From Fidelibacterota bacterium (GTDB lineage Bacteria > Fidelibacterota > Fidelibacteria > Fidelibacterales > Fidelibacteraceae), in NCBI GenBank assembly GCA_030596185.1, contig JAUVKP010000086.1:1-5545 (forward strand): DNA of 5,545 nt, given 5' to 3'. Position numbers and translations under genes: made by a program. The notes below the pieces were generated by a model. That model worked only from the letters and a program-made list of their open reading frames with translations. It did no database searches and was not told the origin of the DNA. This document shows positions 1 to 5,519 of this stretch, one piece after another; positions within the stretch are counted from its first letter, which is position 1; every line of letters begins with the position of its first letter.

Positions 1-58
1 CCCGGGGCAAATCATGTTCCTCAACAAAATATTTCTTTTCAACTTTTCAACTATTCAA
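1..58. repeat. Downstream flank of symporter gene: half CCCGGGG motif and 8-bp tandem repeats
   Basis: The first seven bases are CCCGGGG, the same arm seen in the perfect hairpin at 5501-5519, so the window may start inside a related element. Bases 36-64 are an 8-bp tandem array read on the plus strand as TTTTCAAC, TTTTCAAC, TATTCAAC, TATTC. It begins inside the last two codons of the symporter gene, whose stop TAG is at 59-61. No GC-rich hairpin followed by a T run is visible here, so the symporter terminator is either outside the window or not of the intrinsic kind. Confidence 0.6.
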
Positions 59-1540
59 CTATTCTTGTGGTTTCTTGATCAATACCAACAATCTGTTCAT
101 CAATAACGATGATGATACACCGATTAAAGTATACCATGTCCATCTAATATTATGCAATCCTTCCCAACCATCAATAATATTTTTAAGATTTAGTGGATCG
201 CTTTCTTGCGTAACAATAATAAATGTCATGACCGCAATCGAGAAAAAGAAAGGAACTGCATACTGCCAAAAATCACATTTTTTAAAGAAACGGACTGCAA
301 CAAATACCCCCAAAGTACCTCCATAGGTAAACGATGCAATTGATAATCCTATAACCACCAAAGGACTGCTCTGATTCGCAAAGATCATAGCTCCAAACAC
401 CATTATAATACCCCAAGCGAGAGTAGCAAACCGGCTAATCTTCAGCCACTTGCCTTCGTCAGTTATGTTCTTGAAAATAGGTTTAAAGATATCAACAGTG
501 ATCGAGCTCGACATTGCACTAAGTGAGCCGCTGAGGGTTGTCATTGAGGCTGCAAAAATACCCGCGACAGTGATTCCTTTAACAACAGGAGGTAGATTTT
601 CAATGATAAATTTAGTGAACAATTCATCCGGTTTTGTAATACTCAAAGCTTCCAAACTTGCACCGTTCCAGACCATATAGAGCATAGCACCAATACAGAG
701 AAAAATAATAAATTGCACAAAAACAACCAGACCGCTTCCGATCATCGCTTTCTTGGAATCCGCAGTGCTTTTACAACTAAGGATACGCTGAACGATCAAT
801 TGATCGGTACCGTGACTAGCCATAGATAACATGGCTCCACCAATAATACCACCCCAAAGCGTATATCCTTTTGCTCCATCTAAATTGATTAACATCAGTT
901 TACCTTTTTCTACGAGATCAGCGACAGACGCACCTGCGTCAGGAAGCATATTCATCCCAATCACTAAAGCGACAACAGCTGCTCCCATATAAATGATCCA
1001 CTGAGCAAAATCCATCCATACAACGCCTTTAATACCGCCCATGAGGGTATAAGCCACCGTAACTGTCCCCAAGAGCAAGAGAGAATAAAAATAAGGCATT
1101 CCGGTAATCATAGATAAAGGAATAGCTACGGCAAAAAGGCGAACCCCGTCTGCAAGAAGTCGTGTGGCCATAAAAGTAATGGACATGATCCGTTGCATGG
1201 TTACACCACCTTTTTCAGTGATCGCCTGATAAACTGAAATGAAGTTACCTTTTGCATACATGGGAATAAATATCCCCGCAACCAGAATACGACCTATGAT
1301 ATAACCAATACATACTTGTAAAAAAGTAAAATTTCCCAGATAAGCTAGTCCGGGAATAGATAAAAATGTCAGTACGGATGTTTCTGCGGCCACAATAGAG
1401 ATCATGACAGCCCACCAAGGAAGCTTATTCCCTGCTGAAAAATAATCTTTCATATTTTTTACACTTCGTCCCAATAATGAACCGGCAATAAATACACCGA
1501 TCATGAATGCAGCAATAATGGCAATATCTACCCAATGCAT
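59..1540 (-). CDS. Sodium:solute symporter (SSS/SLC5 family), substrate unknown
   Basis: This inner-membrane secondary transporter of 493 residues probably couples Na+ entry to solute uptake. I count about 13 hydrophobic segments (near residues 3-22, 42-62, 72-95, 122-145, 150-169, 174-198, 228-245, 268-290, 318-345, 369-387, 392-416, 425-443, 467-487), the usual SSS number. Family hallmarks are AETSVLTFLSIPGLAY in helix 2 (residues 52-67), GGIKGVVWMDFAQ (168-180), DQLIVQRILSCKS (246-258) and AASMTTLSGSLSAMSSS (330-346). By alignment to PutP from memory, the Na2-site positions would be A51, T54, A331, T334 and T335, and the PutP Asp55 position is Glu53. The length is normal and nothing is broken. 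The ATG start has AAGGG 6 nt upstream. It lies beyond a strong terminator, so it is probably transcribed separately from the barrel gene. Family sure; substrate (sugar, amino acid, carboxylate) cannot be told. Confidence 0.93.
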   Translation of the reverse strand: MHWVDIAIIAAFMIGVFIAGSLLGRSVKNMKDYFSAGNKLPWWAVMISIVAAETSVLTFLSIPGLAYLGNFTFLQVCIGYIIGRILVAGIFIPMYAKGNFISVYQAITEKGGVTMQRIMSITFMATRLLADGVRLFAVAIPLSMITGMPYFYSLLLLGTVTVAYTLMGGIKGVVWMDFAQWIIYMGAAVVALVIGMNMLPDAGASVADLVEKGKLMLINLDGAKGYTLWGGIIGGAMLSMASHGTDQLIVQRILSCKSTADSKKAMIGSGLVVFVQFIIFLCIGAMLYMVWNGASLEALSITKPDELFTKFIIENLPPVVKGITVAGIFAASMTTLSGSLSAMSSSITVDIFKPIFKNITDEGKWLKISRFATLAWGIIMVFGAMIFANQSSPLVVIGLSIASFTYGGTLGVFVAVRFFKKCDFWQYAVPFFFSIAVMTFIIVTQESDPLNLKNIIDGWEGLHNIRWTWYTLIGVSSSLLMNRLLVLIKKPQE

Positions 1541-1568
1541 GTTTGACCCTTTTTTGTTTACAGATTTT

Positions 1569-1599
1569 AAAAACCCGTCCCGATCAATTTCGGGACGGG
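1569..1599 (-). terminator. Rho-independent terminator of the barrel-protein gene
   Basis: A perfect 10-bp inverted repeat, CCCGTCCCGA (1574-1583) and TCGGGACGGG (1590-1599), has a 6-nt loop. On the minus strand it is followed at once by TTTTT (1573-1569). It lies 31 nt after the TAA stop of the barrel gene. The plus-strand side has no T run, so it acts in the minus direction only. Confidence 0.88.
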
Positions 1600-1607
1600 C
1601 AAATATA
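1600..1607 (-). promoter_or_regulatory. Candidate promoter element TATATTTG for the symporter
   Basis: On the minus strand TATATTTG matches the Bacteroidota -7 consensus TAnnTTTG exactly and abuts the terminator stem. No matching TTTG-type -33 element stands about 20 nt upstream, where the sequence is a T/A run. If used, transcription would start inside the first arm of the hairpin, so the symporter mRNA would escape the terminator. It depends on the host having a Bacteroidota-type sigma factor, which is not shown. Confidence 0.3.
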
Positions 1608-1630
1608 CAACAAAGAACTGTTTTTAAAAA

Positions 1631-3262
1631 TTAAAAATTGAATCCTGTTTCAACACTCATGATCGTTACATTTTCAGTTTTAGGGTCGATAACGGCATCA
1701 CCGTTCATATCACGATATGTCAACATGTAATTATAAACGATGCTTACACCGCCACCGAGATCCATACCCAATTTTGCACCCATAACGGTTCTTTCTGAAG
1801 GATTTTTAAAATCCCAGGGATTCTGATCATTATTGCGATGATAATAAGCCATGACCTCAGATACCAGAGGTATGGTTCCCTTGGGCACAGAAGCTTCAAC
1901 CTGGAATGTCTGCAAAACATCACCCAGTCCGGATATCATATTCATGTAATTACAATCCAATGTAAAGAAGTTGGCAATATTGATCCCAATAGAACCATAA
2001 AACCCCTGTGACTCAGGTAGATTTATTGCAAGCAATTGATCATATTTTGTTTTTGCAATGAAATTCTGATTCTCATCCTGGACGAAATATACACGATTCA
2101 AATCGTAATTTCTATCAAAGAACCCATATTGGAAATTTTCTTGTGCCCAGCGGTATTCAAGTTTAGCAGTCAGGAAATTACTTACTGTGATCCCAATACC
2201 TACAGGCGATGTACCAATAAAGACATTATCAGTAGTAAGATCCATTACAGAAGTATTTCCATCAAGATAACCTAAAACTGCACCAACCGAATAGAGCTCC
2301 ATAGAGAATCCACTACTACGAATTATCGGAATAGTAATATCAGCAGATGCCGAGAATACTGCAGGATGCTGTGTCATGAGGGTATCAATGGTTGGGATAT
2401 AGATGGTCTCAATACTGTCAATACTCTCATAGCCATCGTAAGTTGGAAACATGGGATTGATATATGTATCAATAATTTCAGTGGTTAAACCCGGTACTGG
2501 AGTGTATTCCCATAAGTTATTACCATCATCATCAACGTCAGCAGCATCAGCTACACCATCACCGTCCGTATCAACATGGAAATTCTCATTAAGCGGGAAC
2601 ATGTCCATCAAATCGGCATACCCATCTCCATCAATATCATCTTCAAATGCATTGAAAGGATTTAGATCTGCGACTGCACTTAAACCAACTTCCAAAAATC
2701 CGCCAACAGCAAATCTACCACCCACAAGGCCCGGCATTGTACTAACACCGGCGATCTCAGTCCAATCTGCAATAAAGCCATAGAAACTCAAGGCTATTCC
2801 TCTTTCTTCTTTGTTTTTATTGCTAATACCAAACTCAGTTCCAAAACGTTTCTTGACCGGATATTCCAGCATATTTGTATAACGGTCAATTGAAATTCCA
2901 TTGACAAAAGTAACTTCATCCAAACCACCGAGCCTAATATAGAAAGGATCGTATTTGGTTGCCCAACTTAAGTAGTACAGCATATTCAGGTAATCTTCAA
3001 ATTCATCCCAATTATGCGTACTGATCTTGCCTTCGGCATTGATATACACCGCAAGGTCTAAACCCATGCTTAATTTACTAATGGTAAAGGTCGGACGAAA
3101 TGCGATTTGGTTGTAGAGTTGCCCATCAATTGTGACAGCACCGATTCCAAAGCCTGTTTCAAACATAGAAGCCAGACCCGTATCTTCCCCGTCTTCTGCC
3201 TGGACGGCAAAAGGTATCATCATAATCAGTAACATAACTATAAGCGAACATGTCTTTTTCAT
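1631..3262 (-). CDS. Secreted outer-membrane beta-barrel protein with TSP3-like Asp repeats
   Basis: This is a 543-residue protein of no named family that I can assign. Residues 1-22 form a clear Sec signal peptide (MKK, then a hydrophobic core, then AVQA before EDGED), with probable cleavage after A22. The mature part alternates short hydrophobic/aromatic strands with polar turns, and the protein ends VETGFNF; a terminal Phe is typical of BAM-assembled outer-membrane barrels. Residues 107-142 (FYIRLGGLDEVTF, NGISIDRYTNMLEYPV, KRFG) resemble a block I remember from FCB-group outer-membrane proteins. Residues 209-249 hold Asp-rich repeats, described separately. A further EF-loop-like DMNGDAVID is at 518-526. 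The ATG start has AAGGAG 8 nt upstream. It lies 76 nt after the UPF0280 gene and ends before a strong terminator. Role (porin, adhesin, structural) unknown. Confidence 0.85.
   Translation of the reverse strand: MKKTCSLIVMLLIMMIPFAVQAEDGEDTGLASMFETGFGIGAVTIDGQLYNQIAFRPTFTISKLSMGLDLAVYINAEGKISTHNWDEFEDYLNMLYYLSWATKYDPFYIRLGGLDEVTFVNGISIDRYTNMLEYPVKKRFGTEFGISNKNKEERGIALSFYGFIADWTEIAGVSTMPGLVGGRFAVGGFLEVGLSAVADLNPFNAFEDDIDGDGYADLMDMFPLNENFHVDTDGDGVADAADVDDDGNNLWEYTPVPGLTTEIIDTYINPMFPTYDGYESIDSIETIYIPTIDTLMTQHPAVFSASADITIPIIRSSGFSMELYSVGAVLGYLDGNTSVMDLTTDNVFIGTSPVGIGITVSNFLTAKLEYRWAQENFQYGFFDRNYDLNRVYFVQDENQNFIAKTKYDQLLAINLPESQGFYGSIGINIANFFTLDCNYMNMISGLGDVLQTFQVEASVPKGTIPLVSEVMAYYHRNNDQNPWDFKNPSERTVMGAKLGMDLGGGVSIVYNYMLTYRDMNGDAVIDPKTENVTIMSVETGFNF
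2516..2638 (-). other. Thrombospondin-type-3-like calcium-binding repeat insert in the barrel protein
   Basis: This segment encodes residues 209-249. Two copies fit DxDxDGxxDxxD: D209, D211, D213, D217, D220 and D231, D233, D235, D239, D242. A partial third copy follows at D242, D244, D246. They are separated by FPLNENF, a common spacer in such repeats. These loops normally bind Ca2+ and stiffen extracellular linkers. Here they sit mid-protein between barrel-like halves rather than at a terminus, so they may form a surface loop or a linker in the periplasm. Confidence 0.8.
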
Positions 3263-3308
3263 CCTGCTTACTCCTTCATTTATTATTAATATCTAAGGTA
3301 ATATAAAT

Positions 3309-3325
3309 GACTTTTTGCAAAAGTC
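3309..3325. repeat. 7-bp inverted repeat between UPF0280 and barrel genes (operator or weak terminator)
   Basis: GACTTTT (3309-3315) and AAAAGTC (3319-3325) form a perfect inverted repeat around TGC. On the minus strand it begins 13 nt after the UPF0280 stop codon. The stem is AT-rich and the sequence after it (ATTTATATT) is only partly T-rich, so it would be a weak terminator. It is also 46 nt upstream of the barrel-gene start, a suitable place for an operator. The sequence does not decide between these. Confidence 0.45.
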
Positions 3326-3338
3326 TAATAATTTTCTT

Positions 3339-4082
3339 CTAACTGCTTACTTTTAATTTGCCCTGTATTCCGAATTTTTCATCCACAAATACGGCAATAT
3401 GAACAATATCCGGGATACTTGATGCTTCTTTTAAGACACTGTTTATGTCAGCACTATTAATGATTTTATTCGCAAAAGCAGTTGCATACTGGTCTGCCAG
3501 GATGGTGTTTTTACATGCGACACTTACAAGATCGGCCTTGCCAAAGCTTTTTGAATGCCCAAATTTCCCCGATGAAGCACATAGACCTATAGGTGAATCC
3601 TGAGCTTCAATGATAAGTTTTATTTTATTTGAAAGAGGATGATCACCGGCAAATAGTTGCACATGAATATCAGATGATACATCAATATAGTTATCTCCCC
3701 CATTCTCTATTATGATCTCTTTAAATCCAAATTCATTTTTACATGCTATGGCAATCTCTTCAGCAAAAGCACCGGCAATCCCAGCCATTGGCCCGACACC
3801 TGTTATAAAAGAACAATCTGATAATTTCCTGATAAATTCAGGAGATGTAAGCGGCACATTAAGGGGAACTATAGCATGTTCAAACTCAGGTGCGATCAAA
3901 AAATAATCTTCAAATGCTTTCCAGAGAACTCTACACTTGCTATCTACAAAGCTTCGTACTTCATCTATTGATGTTTTTGAAAATATATCAAAGGCAATCC
4001 ATATATCCGTTTCCCTGAAACGATATGTAAATGAAGTAAAACGCTCCCCCATGTTCCGTCTGTACCATCGGGGTTCATACAT
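3339..4082 (-). CDS. UPF0280 / COG2122 protein, ApbE superfamily; homocysteine-biosynthesis accessory
   Basis: This 247-residue soluble protein is a full-length UPF0280 member. Signature blocks are MYEPRWYR at the N-terminus, GVGPMAGIAGAFAEEIA (96-112), ENGGDNYI (126-133), SSGKFGHSKSFGKAD (170-184) and ADQYATAFANKI (196-207). ENGGD and the GHSKSFGKAD block recall ApbE flavin transferases, but a flavin or Mg role here is inference. In Methanosarcina acetivorans the COG2122 gene MA1715 was reported (from memory) to be needed, with MA1821-22, for homocysteine synthesis from sulfide; its biochemical step is unclear. I chose the ATG at 4082, 2 nt after the upstream TGA stop. A TTG at 4088 would overlap that stop, but the only purine-rich stretch, GAAAGA at 4089-4094, touches the TTG and is well spaced (6 nt) for the ATG. 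The weak ribosome site suggests translational coupling to the COG1900 gene. Confidence 0.9.
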   Translation of the reverse strand: MYEPRWYRRNMGERFTSFTYRFRETDIWIAFDIFSKTSIDEVRSFVDSKCRVLWKAFEDYFLIAPEFEHAIVPLNVPLTSPEFIRKLSDCSFITGVGPMAGIAGAFAEEIAIACKNEFGFKEIIIENGGDNYIDVSSDIHVQLFAGDHPLSNKIKLIIEAQDSPIGLCASSGKFGHSKSFGKADLVSVACKNTILADQYATAFANKIINSADINSVLKEASSIPDIVHIAVFVDEKFGIQGKLKVSS

Positions 4083-4084
4083 GA

Positions 4085-5230
4085 TCAATCTTTCGCTTGA
4101 AGGTTTTTAAGTTCTTTATCTTTGGGAAAAGATTGAACAGCCTCACTAAGTTGAAATTCACCTTTTAGTATCTGTTCTTTTAATATCTCAGCTATTTTAC
4201 GGGCTTTTTTCAGTGATGACATTGGCTGTGTTGAAACCGTTTTACCTTTAAGACTAATTTTGCCACTCTGTAATTCTTCATAATTTGCTGTAGTAATAAT
4301 TGGAGAACCCGGAAGTCCGTAATCTCTTATATAAGTATCAATCTCTTTATTTCTTACGGATACACATTTAGCAATGTCTTCATCAAGGATCGGGATGGGT
4401 ATCCCAATGCCGACGAACATGCTTACACCATACTTTTTATAATAAGCAGCTTTGATAAACTCCGGATCCATCTTTTTCATATCACCTGTAACTGTTAGGG
4501 TTGCTGATTGCATGATAGGGACACCCTGCTCATTTTTTTCAGTACGGGATCTGTATTGAGTTCCATTCCAAGTAACATAACCTTGGGCACCTCCGAGAAA
4601 AATACGCGTTCCGATTCCAATCGTTCTTAGATCGGGATCATTCAATAAAGGACTTAATTCACCGGATGTAGAATAGGTAACATTCCCGTGTTCCGGTTTC
4701 AGTACCCCCATGTATGTAAATTTCTTATCGGGAGTCGAATTTGTAGCGGCAGGATAGTTTTGATAAGCATTTCGTGGATTGTGCAAGATCATTTCATTGA
4801 CCGTGTCACGATTAATCGTTGCTTTTAGTGACTTTCTTGGATGGCAATCCGTACCTTTGGCGGTAACACGAAGTTCAACATCTTTTCCGGCTATCAACTC
4901 TTCTATCACATGAGCGCCTCCATAGGAAGGGTCTTTGTCAGATTCTTGAGTAGCACCAATGTATGCATCCGCTGCGGCTATTCCGCCATAGGCTTCAACA
5001 CCATTAAGAGTAATATGCTCCATACGCATAGGTGGAGATGGATGACCAAAATTTATAAATGCACCGGAAGAACACATAGGTCCAAAGGTTGCGGTTGTTA
5101 CAACATCAACTTTTTCAGCGATCTCTGCGGTAGAATATTTTTCTGCCATTTTTGAGACTTCTTCAGCTGTTAATACCACTGCCTCGCCAGCTGCGATCTT
5201 TCTATTTATTTCCTGATAAGTTTTTGTCAT
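4085..5230 (-). CDS. COG1900 / DUF39 homocysteine biosynthesis protein (HcyBio family)
   Basis: This is a 381-residue cytoplasmic protein. Family marks are the N-terminal YQEINRKIAAGEAVVLTAEE (5-24), TTATFGPMCSSGAFINFGH (45-63), LNGVEAYGGIAAADAYIGAT (75-94), YGGAHVIEELIAGK (103-116), AKGTDCHPRK (124-133), GTRIFLGGAQGYVTWNGTQ (207-225) and IPIPILDEDIAK (277-288). C53 and C129 match in place the two cysteines that I recall as required in MA1821 (about 54 and 131), thought to handle sulfur as persulfide; C289 is a third. The family converts aspartate semialdehyde plus a sulfur donor to homocysteine. Unlike MA1821 the protein stops after the core (ending near GEFQLSEAV), with no CBS domain pair. 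The ATG at 5230 is chosen over an in-frame GTG at 5272 because AAGAGG lies 6 nt before the ATG and family homology starts there. It is first in a two-gene operon. Confidence 0.9.
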   Translation of the reverse strand: MTKTYQEINRKIAAGEAVVLTAEEVSKMAEKYSTAEIAEKVDVVTTATFGPMCSSGAFINFGHPSPPMRMEHITLNGVEAYGGIAAADAYIGATQESDKDPSYGGAHVIEELIAGKDVELRVTAKGTDCHPRKSLKATINRDTVNEMILHNPRNAYQNYPAATNSTPDKKFTYMGVLKPEHGNVTYSTSGELSPLLNDPDLRTIGIGTRIFLGGAQGYVTWNGTQYRSRTEKNEQGVPIMQSATLTVTGDMKKMDPEFIKAAYYKKYGVSMFVGIGIPIPILDEDIAKCVSVRNKEIDTYIRDYGLPGSPIITTANYEELQSGKISLKGKTVSTQPMSSLKKARKIAEILKEQILKGEFQLSEAVQSFPKDKELKNLQAKD

Positions 5231-5236
5231 AAAATT

Positions 5237-5242
5237 CCTCTT
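5237..5242 (-). promoter_or_regulatory. Ribosome binding site that fixes the COG1900 start
   Basis: The minus strand reads AAGAGG, then 6 nt, then the ATG at 5230. The in-frame GTG at 5272 has no purine-rich site before it and would add 14 residues (MNKNYYIQTNKRNF) that do not look like family sequence. Confidence 0.75.
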
Positions 5243-5271
5243 ATTTGTTTGAATATAATAATTTTTATTCA

Positions 5272-5280
5272 CAAAGTATA
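5272..5280 (-). promoter_or_regulatory. Candidate promoter core of the sulfur operon
   Basis: The minus strand reads TATACTTTG. It contains TATACT, five of six matches to the sigma-70 -10 box, and is one base too long for the Bacteroidota TAnnTTTG form. No convincing -35 or -33 element lies upstream. A start just downstream would give a leader of roughly 35 nt, too short for a known S-box type riboswitch. Confidence 0.25.
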
Positions 5281-5282
5281 AT

Positions 5283-5306
5283 CGAATAATTGAATAATTG
5301 ATTGAT
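5283..5306. repeat. 8-bp period AT-rich repeats upstream of the sulfur operon
   Basis: On the plus strand three successive 8-mers are CGAATAAT, TGAATAAT and TGATTGAT, degenerate copies of one unit. The period equals that of the array at 36-64 on the other side of the gene block, and the GTCGA spacing at 5429-5448 is close to it. They overlap the region upstream of the candidate promoter. Confidence 0.5.
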
Positions 5307-5330
5307 TTGTCGATAAGTTGATGGTCACCT

Positions 5331-5410
5331 GCCGGCCGTAGGCCTACTGCGCCGCCGTGCCGCCCATAGCCCTTGGGCGAAGGATGGAAGTAGCTTAGCT
5401 ACGAAGGCTG
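5331..5410. repeat. GC-rich cluster of small palindromes (REP-like intergenic element)
   Basis: The local GC content is far above that of the rest of the window. Palindromes in order are GCCGGC (5331-5336), GTAGGCCTAC (5338-5347), GCCCTTGGGC (5369-5378; extendable as CGCCC/GGGCG 5361-5379) and GTAGCTTAGCTAC (5390-5402). The last two are each followed directly by GAAGGNTG (GAAGGATG at 5379-5386, GAAGGCTG at 5403-5410), so a unit of palindrome plus GAAGGNTG is present twice, 24 nt apart. No coding frame with support crosses it. It resembles dispersed intergenic repeats that I have seen in metagenome-derived genomes; copy number cannot be judged here. Confidence 0.55.
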
Positions 5411-5412
5411 AA

Positions 5413-5457
5413 TTTTAACCCCTTGAAAGTCGAATTGTCGAGGGTCGAGAGTTAAAA
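5413..5457. repeat. Long-range inverted repeat with internal stem
   Basis: TTTTAAC (5413-5419) pairs perfectly with GTTAAAA (5451-5457). Inside, CCCT (5420-5423) can pair with AGGG (5441-5444), or alternatively TCGA (5430-5433) with TCGA (5438-5441). GTCGA occurs at 5429, 5437 and 5444, near the 8-bp period seen elsewhere. It could be a folded RNA or terminator remnant; no function is shown. Confidence 0.4.
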
Positions 5458-5464
5458 ATATATT

Positions 5465-5487
5465 AACCCCGAGTTTATCGAGGGGTT
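5465..5487 (-). terminator. Possible terminator hairpin AACCCC/GGGGTT
   Basis: AACCCC (5465-5470) pairs with GGGGTT (5482-5487), with an extra GA/TC pairing and a 2-nt bulge. On the minus strand the stem is followed by AATATATTTTTAA, moderately T-rich. It could end a minus-strand gene lying beyond the window edge. Confidence 0.4.
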
Positions 5488-5500
5488 GAACTCATAATAA

Positions 5501-5519
5501 CCCGGGGTGAAACCCCGGG
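5501..5519. repeat. Perfect CCCGGGGT hairpin
   Basis: CCCGGGGT (5501-5508) and ACCCCGGG (5512-5519) form a perfect 8-bp stem around GAA. Minus-strand sequence after it is TTATTATG and plus-strand sequence is CATCAGAG; neither is a good T run, so it is more likely a dispersed intergenic palindrome than a strong terminator. The CCCGGGG at 1-7 may be half of another copy. Confidence 0.55.

Noticed and set aside
75..680. Plus-strand open frames at 75-326 and 450-680
   Set aside because: They lie wholly opposite the symporter gene, have no ribosome site or family resemblance, and read as antisense of membrane helices.
1562..1590. TTGATC/TAAAAT sigma-70 promoter inside the terminator
   Set aside because: The TAAAAT box is good but the spacing to TTGATC is only about 12 nt, too short for a standard promoter.
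2036..2783. Plus-strand open frames at 2036-2275 and 2451-2783
   Set aside because: Both are antisense to the barrel gene; the Ser/Ala-rich product of the second is the complement of the Asp-rich repeat codons.
4083..4088. TTG start for UPF0280 giving a 4-nt overlap with the upstream stop
   Set aside because: The purine-rich site is too close to the TTG; ATG at 4082 is better spaced and matches the usual MYEPR start of the family.
3712..5155. Plus-strand open frames at 3712-3906 and 4841-5155
   Set aside because: Antisense to UPF0280 and COG1900, which have clear family motifs along their whole length.
5231..5272. Upstream GTG start for the COG1900 protein
   Set aside because: No ribosome site before the GTG, while a good AAGAGG lies within this stretch, properly spaced for the ATG at 5230.
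5231..5330. SAM or other methionine-pathway riboswitch in the operon leader
   Set aside because: The stretch is short and AT-rich, with no paired helices or recognisable S-box elements; no terminator or anti-terminator pair is seen before the start codon.
5331..5410. tRNA or other classical RNA gene in the GC-rich stretch
   Set aside because: No cloverleaf, T-loop or CCA end can be formed; the pairings are short local palindromes only.
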